Origin: JAZGDL01 sp036477795
GTDB taxonomy: Bacteria > Planctomycetota > Phycisphaerae > UBA1845
Assembly: GCA_036477795.1 (NCBI GenBank)
Contig: JAZGDL010000311.1
Span: 1-10,858, forward strand
Direction: 5' to 3'
DNA length: 10,858 bases
Position numbers and translations under genes: made by a program. Under the pieces are notes generated by a model. That model worked only from the letters and a program-made list of their open reading frames with translations. It made no database searches and had not been told where the DNA came from. Positions 6,657 to 10,858 of this stretch are shown here, one piece after another (within the stretch, counting starts at the first letter, position 1; every line of letters begins with the position of its first letter).

Positions 6657-8115
6657 CCATACGCCCTAAACGTCTCCCCGCCCCCCGCCGCCGCATCAAG
6701 ACCACGGTGCCAGCAGTCAGGATAAGCAGGGCCATCGCAACCATACCCCATTGGGAGACGGTCGGGATGGGTGGGGGACCCTGGAACTCGTATGCACCTA
6801 TGTCCACGATGGGCGGTGTCCCGTTGCCGGTGTTCGGCGTGTCGGGGTCGTCCACAAAGCGCGGGTTCCCGTCGAGGTCGAGCGGCGTCGGCTCGGTCGT
6901 ATCGTTGTCGTCGTCGAGATCGGCCGTGTCGGGTGGAACGGCTGTGTTATCTCCCGCATCGATGCACGGAGAGTCGGGCGATAGCCGCAGGTTGTCGTCT
7001 TCCGTCCCGGGGGCGTCATCCTGGCCGTCGGCATCGACGAACAGCGGATCGGCGTTGATATTGTTCGTGTTCGCCCCGCTGTCGAAGGCCCCTCCGGGAA
7101 CAAGACCATGGATGTCGCTGTATGTGACGATAGCCGTGCCGGCATCGATGTGGATCTGAGCGGATTCATCCGTGCCGCCGTCATCGCTGTTGTTCCAGAA
7201 AATACAGTTCGTCGCCATCAGGTTGGTCGCAGCGAATGTAACGAATATCCCGCCGCCCTTCCCACCGCCCGCAAGCGTGTTATTTCCACTGAACGTACAA
7301 TTCGTCACCGTCGTGCTAGCATTTTGGACATACAGTCCGCCACCGCGCGCCTCGCCGACATTTCCGCTGAAAGTGCAGTTCGTTATCGCGCTGCCACCAT
7401 CGTTATCCCATATCCCACCCCCGCCAATGCAGAATGTTGTGTTCCCGATGAACGCGCAATTCGTCACCGTCGGGCTGCTGTTGTTCCAGTTGAACATCCC
7501 GCCGCCGTTGCAGGTGGCGTTTTCACTAAACCTGCAGTTCGTCACTATCGGGCTGCTGGCGGAGTTGAGCATCCCGCCGCCCCCAAAGAAGAAATCCGAG
7601 TTTCCGATGAACGCGCAGTTCGTGACCGTCGGGTTACTCCCATCGCAGTTGGCCATCCCGCCGCCGACAGCCATGTTCGCCGTGAACGTGCAGTTAGTCA
7701 CGGTCGGACTGCTGGCGTCATTCAGCATTCCGCCCCCTGAGAAGTTGCCAACACCGGTACAGAAGGAATCTACTCCTCCCGTTCCGTTCGTGATGGTGAA
7801 GCCGTCGAGTACGGTGTCCGATCCTTCGCCGCTGATGCACTTGACCACGCTGTCGTTCAGCCCTGTCCCGTCGATGATGGTCACTGCTGCGCCACCGGAG
7901 CTGCGCAGGGTGATGGCCTTGCCGAGGAAGTTGATGACCTCGTTGTATGTGCCGGGGGCCACGACCACTTCGTCGACGCCCGACACTGCGGCGTCGATGG
8001 CCGCCTGAATCGTGGCAACATCGCCGGGCACATTAATGGTATCCGCTACGACGAACTCGCCGAAACCAATGGTCGACGCGAGCCCTGCCAGCGTCATTAG
8101 CTTACGATGAGGCAT
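6637..8115 (-). CDS. Secreted parallel beta-helix protein with IPTL-CTERM sorting tail
   Basis: A 492-residue exported protein. Start: an upstream in-frame ATG at 8202 exists, but the ATG at 8115 has AAGGAG 7 bases before it and opens directly into a signal peptide (about 1-24, cut after VVA). Then comes a pectin-lyase-like entry (INVPGDVATIQAAIDAAV, VVVAPGTYNEVI). Seven coils of about 22-28 residues follow (about 130-310), each built on PTVTNCxFxxN and GGGM/GGGL with aligned Asn and Cys. Then ADPLFVDADG, LSPDSPCIDAGDN, an Asp-rich stretch and DIGAYEFQ, a module common in planctomycete surface proteins. The tail is IPTVSQWG (450-457), a hydrophobic segment (457-474) and RRR (475-477), the IPTL-CTERM layout, thought to direct sorting and processing at the cell surface. 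The 15 residues after RRR are unusually long, and the last codons lie in the duplicated pckA segment. Polysaccharide binding or cleavage is possible, but no catalytic residues can be assigned. Confidence 0.9.
   Translation of the reverse strand: MPHRKLMTLAGLASTIGFGEFVVADTINVPGDVATIQAAIDAAVSGVDEVVVAPGTYNEVINFLGKAITLRSSGGAAVTIIDGTGLNDSVVKCISGEGSDTVLDGFTITNGTGGVDSFCTGVGNFSGGGMLNDASSPTVTNCTFTANMAVGGGMANCDGSNPTVTNCAFIGNSDFFFGGGGMLNSASSPIVTNCRFSENATCNGGGMFNWNNSSPTVTNCAFIGNTTFCIGGGGIWDNDGGSAITNCTFSGNVGEARGGGLYVQNASTTVTNCTFSGNNTLAGGGKGGGIFVTFAATNLMATNCIFWNNSDDGGTDESAQIHIDAGTAIVTYSDIHGLVPGGAFDSGANTNNINADPLFVDADGQDDAPGTEDDNLRLSPDSPCIDAGDNTAVPPDTADLDDDNDTTEPTPLDLDGNPRFVDDPDTPNTGNGTPPIVDIGAYEFQGPPPIPTVSQWGMVAMALLILTAGTVVLMRRRGAGRRLGRMGLGRLC
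7190..7730 (-). repeat. Coding repeats: seven beta-helix coils (TNCxFxxN ... GGGM)
   Basis: Seven degenerate repeats of about 66-84 bp inside the beta-helix gene, each encoding TNC-x-F-x-x-N. Two units encode the identical PTVTNCAFIGN and remain close at DNA level, which points to duplication of individual coils. The repeats also explain long open frames on the opposite strand. Confidence 0.8.
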
Positions 8116-8122
8116 TGTTCCT

Positions 8123-8128
8123 CTCCTT
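8123..8128 (-). promoter_or_regulatory. Ribosome-binding site fixing the beta-helix protein start at 8115
   Basis: On the minus strand AAGGAG stands 7 bases before the ATG. No such site precedes the ATG at 8202, so the 29-residue N-terminal extension is rejected. Confidence 0.8.
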
Positions 8129-8192
8129 TGCTTCAAGAACCTCCTCAGCCCAAACTCTGCGGGGCGACCCTTGTAGTGGTTCACCGTGAAAT

Positions 8193-8246
8193 GGAGAACC
8201 ACGTCTCCTCAGTTACACCTATCCGGGAGACCGTCTCCCGGTTCTC
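8193..8246 (-). promoter_or_regulatory. Structured leader with competing GGAGA/TCTCC hairpins
   Basis: A perfect 8-bp stem CCGGGAGA/TCTCCCGG with loop CCG (8223-8241) is followed by GGAGA/TCTCC arms at 8193-8197 and 8204-8208. GAGAA (8194-8198) can instead pair with TTCTC (8242-8246). The arms are interchangeable, so exclusive folds are possible in the leader RNA of the beta-helix gene, about 80-130 bases before its start. It may equally be a terminator region for the LamG gene; no T-tract follows. Confidence 0.35.
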
Positions 8247-8265
8247 ATCATGTTCTCACTCCAGC

Positions 8266-8286
8266 GGCGGGTGGAACCCGCCCTAC
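8266..8286 (-). repeat. REP-like hairpin 6 (GTAG tag, GGCGGGT/ACCCGCC stem)
   Basis: On the minus strand GTAG (8283-8286) abuts GGCGGGT (8276-8282), loop TCC, ACCCGCC (8266-8272), a perfect 7-bp stem. It sits in the gap between the LamG and beta-helix genes. Confidence 0.75.
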
Positions 8287-8336
8287 CTGGCTGCGAAGAT
8301 GCGTGGGCATGGCCCCGAGCGTATATCATCGACTCC

Positions 8337-8357
8337 CCCATGTCCAAAGGACATGGG
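8337..8357 (-). terminator. Hairpin after the LamG gene, possible terminator
   Basis: A perfect 9-bp stem CCCATGTCC/GGACATGGG with loop TTT (minus strand) begins 12 bases after the LamG stop. There is no T-tract, so termination activity is uncertain. Its core resembles the hairpin at 9534-9550, which sits 10 bases after another stop codon. Confidence 0.45.
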
Positions 8358-8369
8358 CCAGCCGGCCGA

Positions 8370-9194
8370 TTACGGCAGGATGTCGATTCCCTGTCCATTA
8401 CCCCAGAGGCGAAGCCGTTCAGCCTCGGATAGCCCGCGACTCCAGATGGCCAGGTCGTCGATAAACCTGTTCAGATCTTTATCTACTTGAGCATCTCGTT
8501 TCCCCACGAGCAACGGTCGCTCTGTAGCGCCAATACTAGCTGCTGCATCGAGCGGTTGACTAGCGATTTGCTTCTTATCAAGAAAAACCTCCACCATATG
8601 ACTCGCCCCTGCGCTCCATCTGCGAACGATAAACTGGTGCCACTTTGTCGTATCTAGAGCTGCGACGTCGGACGACAAATAAATCGGACCAGCGTGAAAC
8701 CGAATCCGCTGGTCCGGGAGCTTCGTAAGTGTCCAACCACCTTTCTTATCAACCTTCTCCACAATGACTTGCTCATGGTCTAAATTCTTGAATTTTGCCC
8801 ACGCCTGAATCGTAAACGGCGCGCCGTGGAAATCGAATTCACCGTCATCGTGACTTCCCTGACGAACTGCGTAGGACGTCCCTTTGTCACGAAACAGCTC
8901 AAGAGCCTGGCTTCCGCGAAGACCGGGCCCCCAGTGCTGGTCGTTCGACGGATGCACCTCTAGGTGCCGCTTATGGTCGGTGCTATCGTCCGCGTTACCG
9001 TCCAATTCCCAGTAGGCGAGCAACTGCATTCGCAGGTGCGCCAGCTCCTTCCGCCTATCCTCCTCCTCTTTCGCCTTCTGTCTATCCTCCTTCTCTTTCG
9101 CCTGTTGTGGCGTCACCTCCTGTCCTGTCGCAGTGATCACCACCTGGCCAACTATCATCGCCACCAATAGAATAACCTTCTTGCTTGTCCACAT
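8370..9194 (-). CDS. Secreted LamG-like (concanavalin A-like) domain protein
   Basis: A 274-residue exported protein. The ATG at 9194 is chosen because AAGGAG lies 9 bases upstream and a signal peptide follows (KK then a hydrophobic run to about residue 24, cut near ATG-Q). A longer TTG start at 9227 would place that ribosome site inside the gene. Residues 27-57 are a highly charged, probably coiled-coil neck made of two near-identical 9-residue units (AKEKEDRQK, AKEEEDRRK). Residues 57-270 form a LamG/jelly-roll lectin-like domain: LLAYWELDGNADDSTD at its start, FTIQAWAKFKN, WHQFIVRRW, VEVFLDKKQIAS and the closing FIDDLAIWSRGLSEAERLRLW are the characteristic strands. Such domains bind carbohydrate or protein at the cell surface; no catalytic residues are apparent. 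It lies 19 bp after a possible small gene and before the beta-helix gene. The ligand is unknown. Confidence 0.88.
   Translation of the reverse strand: MWTSKKVILLVAMIVGQVVITATGQEVTPQQAKEKEDRQKAKEEEDRRKELAHLRMQLLAYWELDGNADDSTDHKRHLEVHPSNDQHWGPGLRGSQALELFRDKGTSYAVRQGSHDDGEFDFHGAPFTIQAWAKFKNLDHEQVIVEKVDKKGGWTLTKLPDQRIRFHAGPIYLSSDVAALDTTKWHQFIVRRWSAGASHMVEVFLDKKQIASQPLDAAASIGATERPLLVGKRDAQVDKDLNRFIDDLAIWSRGLSEAERLRLWGNGQGIDILP
9048..9101 (-). repeat. 27-bp tandem duplication within the LamG gene neck
   Basis: Two adjacent 27-bp units (9075-9101 and 9048-9074) differ at 3 positions and encode AKEKEDRQK and AKEEEDRRK. The low divergence suggests a recent in-frame duplication lengthening the charged coiled coil. 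Confidence 0.85.
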
Positions 9195-9203
9195 ACCTTC
9201 CGT

Positions 9204-9209
9204 CTCCTT
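9204..9209 (-). promoter_or_regulatory. Ribosome-binding site fixing the LamG protein start at 9194
   Basis: AAGGAG on the minus strand is 9 bases before the ATG. It excludes the TTG at 9227 as the main start. Confidence 0.75.
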
Positions 9210-9213
9210 TCTG

Positions 9214-9474
9214 CTACAACCTAACAACCTTGAACATCTTAATTGAACTCCGGTTCATGTGCTCCACATCCTCGCCACCACGCTTATCGACCACGATGAT
9301 CGCGTCGGCGTCACCGTCATCCGGCGCGCGATACGCGGAGGCCCCGGAAGCCCCGGCCTGCCCGCCGTCCTCGACTGCTCCGCGCTGCCCCTCGACAGGC
9401 CATAGGACCATTCGCGCCGCCGCGACAACGGTCAACCCACACCATCCACTCCCCAACGACCTGCGCGCGGACAT
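9214..9474 (-). CDS. Hypothetical small protein (86 residues), uncertain
   Basis: Not recognised. Third codon positions are mostly G or C as in neighbouring genes, and the C-terminal half (DADAIIVVDKRGGEDVEHMN, then a basic FKVVRL end) looks like real protein. The stop lies 19 bp before the LamG start, with the LamG ribosome site in the gap, as in an operon. Against it: the ATG at 9474 has no ribosome-binding site and directly follows an in-frame TAG. The N-terminus (SGWCGLTVVAAARMVLWPV) is a poor signal peptide, interrupted by Arg. It may be a truncated gene whose 5' end has been lost. Confidence 0.4.
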   Translation of the reverse strand: MSARRSLGSGWCGLTVVAAARMVLWPVEGQRGAVEDGGQAGASGASAYRAPDDGDADAIIVVDKRGGEDVEHMNRSSIKMFKVVRL

Positions 9475-9496
9475 CTATTACATGGCCACGCAAGCG

Positions 9497-9514
9497 TCCC
9501 GATGCGCATCGGGA
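9497..9514. repeat. Perfect 18-bp palindrome
   Basis: TCCCGATGCGCATCGGGA is fully self-complementary. It lies between the lipoprotein gene ending at 9561 and the small frame starting at 9474. It could be a dimeric-protein site or part of a transcript end; it lacks a GTAG tag. Confidence 0.6.
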
Positions 9515-9533
9515 TGCCACCCGCCCGCTCCGC

Positions 9534-9550
9534 CAGGTTCAAAGAACCTG
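9534..9550 (-). terminator. Hairpin after the 9561-9932 lipoprotein gene, possible terminator
   Basis: On the minus strand CAGGTTC, loop TTT, GAACCTG form a perfect 7-bp stem starting 10 bases after the stop. No T-tract follows. Layout and sequence pattern match the hairpin after the LamG gene. Confidence 0.45.
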
Positions 9551-9560
9551 CGCCCCCGGC

Positions 9561-9932
9561 CTATTTCCTCGCCGCAAGCCGTTTCAGTACTTCATTGGCA
9601 GCGGTACGCACATCCTCCGCACTGCCTTGCGCCTCCGCGAGCGCAGCGACCTTCTCGAAGACTTTCTGACCGTCCTTTCCGCCGGCGTTAATGATGTCGG
9701 CAAGGTTCGAGGTTTTTCCTAGCTCCTTCAGTTGGGCAAGCTTGGCTGCGTCATCTGCGCTGAGAACTTTGAGAACGCTGGGGAGCTCCTTGATAGCAGT
9801 ATCACCGATAAGGACAACTGGCCTGATCTCGCCACCAGTTGCAGTGCCGATGAACGTACGTCCGCCGCCTGCGTAGCAGCCCAGGACAGCAATGTAGCCG
9901 ATTGACACGCTGACAACAACTGACTTCTTCAT
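9561..9932 (-). CDS. Small lipoprotein with post-cysteine GGRT motif and helical C-terminus
   Basis: A 123-residue exported lipoprotein of unknown function. Residues 1-18 are a lipoprotein signal (MKKSVVVS... then VLGC), with Cys19 the expected lipid-attached residue after signal peptidase II cleavage. Directly after it comes C-x3-GGRTxxGxAxGGxxxPxV, which recurs in the adjacent upstream lipoprotein. Residues 45-123 appear mainly alpha-helical and charged (SADDAAKLAQLKELGK, KVFEKVAALAEAQ, EVLKRLAARK), with no recognised domain. The start is supported by AGGGAG 9 bases upstream. It lies 35 bp after the preceding lipoprotein gene, so the two are probably co-transcribed, and it is followed by a hairpin. 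Lipoprotein call strong; role unknown. Confidence 0.8.
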   Translation of the reverse strand: MKKSVVVSVSIGYIAVLGCYAGGGRTFIGTATGGEIRPVVLIGDTAIKELPSVLKVLSADDAAKLAQLKELGKTSNLADIINAGGKDGQKVFEKVAALAEAQGSAEDVRTAANEVLKRLAARK

Positions 9933-9967
9933 TTCATCTAACTCCCTTGGTATTTGACTCCATGCGT

Positions 9968-10309
9968 CTAATATGGTACGTAGATCGACTCTGTTCCGAC
10001 ATAGGGCTGGCTAGGCAAGTCGGCACGGTAGGCGTCTACCCGGTTGAAACCAGCCTGCCCCGGACAACTGAATACTCCATACGGTGGAACCGTGGTGCAC
10101 GGCGTGCCGTTCACGACGATGTTAAGTGGCGCCGGCGTCGGATTCCTACCGTTGATCCATGGTTGCCCCTGCTTCATCGTCGGCGTACCCAGGTTAATGT
10201 GAACCTCCGGTGCAACTACTCCGCCCTGCGCGTCACCAGTTCTCGTTCGTCCGCCGTGCACGATGCAGCCGCCTAGGACGATGACCGGTACGAACAGCAG
10301 TTTCCTCAT
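9968..10309 (-). CDS. Small lipoprotein with post-cysteine GGRT motif and beta-rich C-terminus
   Basis: A 113-residue exported lipoprotein of unknown function. Signal MRKLLFVPVIVLGGC with Cys15 as the lipid-attachment site (-3 to -1: LGG). The following residues IVHGGRTRTGDAQGG match the neighbouring lipoprotein at GGRT, G, A and GG. The remainder is rich in Pro, Gly and Asn with probable short beta strands (PLNIVVNGTP, YGVFSC, ESIYVPY). Cys71 and Cys82 could form a disulfide. The start is firm: AAAGGAG ends 7 bases before the ATG. It is the first gene of the leftward run of exported proteins; a pair of 23-bp direct repeats lies 26 bp upstream. Nothing in it suggests an enzyme. Confidence 0.8.
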   Translation of the reverse strand: MRKLLFVPVIVLGGCIVHGGRTRTGDAQGGVVAPEVHINLGTPTMKQGQPWINGRNPTPAPLNIVVNGTPCTTVPPYGVFSCPGQAGFNRVDAYRADLPSQPYVGTESIYVPY

Positions 10310-10335
10310 TGACCTGCTCCTTTGTTTCGCTATTA

Positions 10336-10388
10336 AAATCGGGGGACACCATACCTATTTCGCCTAAATCGGGGGACACCATACCTAT
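10336..10388. repeat. Two 23-bp direct repeats, period 30 bp
   Basis: Identical 23-bp copies at 10336-10358 and 10366-10388 share the core GGGGGACACCATACCTAT (plus strand), or GGTATGGTGTCCCC on the minus strand. They sit 26 bp before the ATG of the first lipoprotein. The 30-bp period is close to three helical turns, so tandem protein-binding sites are possible. They may equally be a dispersed repeat. Confidence 0.85.
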
Positions 10389-10402
10389 ATTGCCGGAACC
10401 AA

Positions 10403-10425
10403 GTAGGGCAGGTCGATGACCCGCC
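10403..10425 (+). repeat. REP-like hairpin 7 (GTAG tag, GGCAGGTC/GACCCGCC stem)
   Basis: GTAG (10403-10406) abuts GGCAGGTC (10407-10414), loop GAT, GACCCGCC (10418-10425), an 8-bp stem with one A-C mismatch. Confidence 0.65.
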
Positions 10426-10641
10426 TTAGCCATTTGGATCGACATGAGGATTTATTCTCCTCTCCGCCTGAAACGCGGCGTTGGGTCGCCAGCGCACGGA
10501 CCAGCGTTCGTCGCCGCCGTCGGTGACAGTCGTTGCGAGGCCGCGGTTTCCGCCCCAATGCCTGACGGCCGAGCTATTCGGGGCGTCAAGCCCCCATGCA
10601 GCCGTCGCACCCGCCAAGGCTGCCCTGTCAACGCAATGCCG
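10426..10641 (-). pseudogene. Possible decayed coding fragment
   Basis: A stop-free minus-strand frame follows an in-frame TAG at 10642-10644 and ends in TAA at 10426-10428, directly against hairpin 7. Third positions are largely G/C and the text (SSAVRHWGGNRGLATTVTD, ERWSVRWRPNAAFQ) looks protein-like. There is no ribosome-binding site and no ATG at a sensible position, and I do not recognise the family. Two overlapping frames here are also open, so chance is a real alternative. Confidence 0.2.
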
Positions 10642-10742
10642 CTATCGTAGGAAAACCGGTGGGGGTGTGTCAAGCAACGAAGAGGCCGAGGCCGGTTCCG
10701 GGTGCGTGACACTATCGGCGGCTTCAGCGCTGCACGCTGATA

Positions 10743-10763
10743 CAGCCTGAAAGGCTGACCTAC
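10743..10763 (-). repeat. REP-like hairpin 8 (GTAG tag, CAGCCT/AGGCTG stem)
   Basis: On the minus strand GTAG (10760-10763), two bases, then CAGCCT (10752-10757), loop TTC, AGGCTG (10743-10748). Its GTAG is back to back with that of hairpin 9 (CTACAGTAG at 10760-10768). Confidence 0.6.
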
Positions 10764-10764
10764 A

Positions 10765-10807
10765 GTAGCCGTGGGCAAGTTCCGCCGAGGCGGGACGCCG
10801 CCCACGG
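10765..10807 (+). repeat. REP-like hairpin 9, long two-part stem with GTAG tag
   Basis: GTAG (10765-10768) abuts CCGTGGGC (10769-10776), which pairs with GCCCACGG (10800-10807). Inside, GTTCCGCC (10779-10786) pairs with GGCGGGAC (10789-10796), with one G-T pair and a GA loop. An asymmetric bulge (AA against GCC) separates the two stems. This is a classic long REP hairpin layout. Confidence 0.7.
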
Positions 10808-10858
10808 TAACCCCAACACCCGTTCCATTCGACCCTGTAGGGGTCGCATAAACGTCCC

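Larger units (their letters stand above)
10310..10858. other. Non-coding, repeat-rich right end of the window
   Basis: No convincing gene in these 549 bp. It contains a tandem direct repeat (10336-10388), a GTAG hairpin (10403-10425), a stretch with coding-like composition on the minus strand (10426-10641), two back-to-back GTAG hairpins (10743-10807) and a final stem CGACCC/GGGTCG (10830-10846). The promoter of the lipoprotein genes should lie in its left part. Confidence 0.65.

Noticed and set aside
7108..8008. Plus-strand open frames of 210 and 278 codons opposite the beta-helix gene
   Set aside because: Their periodic sequence (repeated QFVTV, IPPP) is the mirror of the beta-helix coils; no start signals.
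8116..8202. Longer N-terminus of the beta-helix protein from the ATG at 8202
   Set aside because: The extension would bury the signal peptide, and the strong ribosome-binding site serves the ATG at 8115.
9185..9691. Plus-strand frame of 168 codons
   Set aside because: It overlaps three minus-strand frames, has no ribosome site, and reads through the 18-bp palindrome and a terminator-like hairpin.
10336..10388. CRISPR-like array at the 23-bp repeats
   Set aside because: Only two copies with a 7-bp gap, far shorter than a spacer, and no cas genes.
10233..10445. Minus-strand 70-codon frame across the 23-bp repeats
   Set aside because: Its repeated IGMVSPD text is a translation of the direct repeats, and it overlaps the start of a well-supported lipoprotein gene.
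10765..10807. Possible tRNA or structured RNA
   Set aside because: Only a single two-part stem with a GTAG foot; no D, anticodon or T arms.
10830..10846. GTAG near the right edge as a tenth REP element
   Set aside because: The GTAG lies in the loop of the CGACCC/GGGTCG stem rather than at its foot, and the alternative stem runs into the window edge, so it cannot be judged.

Overview
The window is GC-rich bacterial DNA (roughly 60% GC by eye). It most likely comes from a member of the Planctomycetota, possibly a Phycisphaerae-like lineage known mainly from metagenomes. The support is a secreted parallel beta-helix protein with an IPTL-CTERM tail and a 'DIGAYEF' C-terminal module, a GldA/GldF/GldG-type ABC operon with a DUF4340 gene, and gene borders full of GTAG-tagged hairpins and a GATTGGG-type 7-bp tandem repeat. 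The taxonomic call is an inference; no rRNA or other marker gene is present.

Positions 1-4297 (minus strand) hold a four-gene operon read right to left: ABC ATPase (GldA-like), ABC-2 permease (GldF-like), a large membrane-anchored GldG-like auxiliary protein, and a DUF4340 membrane protein cut by the left edge. Spacings are 34 bp, a 10-bp overlap, and 7 bp, so they are very probably co-transcribed and form one envelope complex. A 389-bp divergent intergenic region (4298-4686) carries an inverted pair of GTAG hairpins and a weak promoter candidate for the next gene. Positions 4687-6279 (plus strand) encode ATP-dependent PEP carboxykinase (PckA), the only core-metabolism gene here.

At 6257-6656 the last bases of pckA and the flanking sequence are duplicated (65 bp, 4 mismatches, offset 335 bp). 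The copies enclose three GTAG hairpins and seven units of the 7-bp repeat. The second copy also encodes the C-terminus of the next gene.

Positions 6637-10309 (minus strand) form a run of exported proteins. In transcription order they are two small lipoproteins (10309-9968, 9932-9561) sharing a motif directly after the lipid-attachment cysteine, a possible small hypothetical protein (9474-9214), a LamG-like secreted protein with a charged coiled-coil neck (9194-8370), and a beta-helix IPTL-CTERM protein (8115-6637). Hairpins separate several of them, so they are probably several transcription units rather than one operon.

Positions 10310-10858 contain no convincing gene. They hold a 23-bp direct repeat with 30-bp period just upstream of the first lipoprotein, a possible decayed coding fragment, and further GTAG hairpins. 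In all, nine hairpins in the window have GTAG, or a near match, at or close to the 5' foot of the stem. That is the architecture of REP elements mobilised by RAYT transposases, although no RAYT gene lies in the window.
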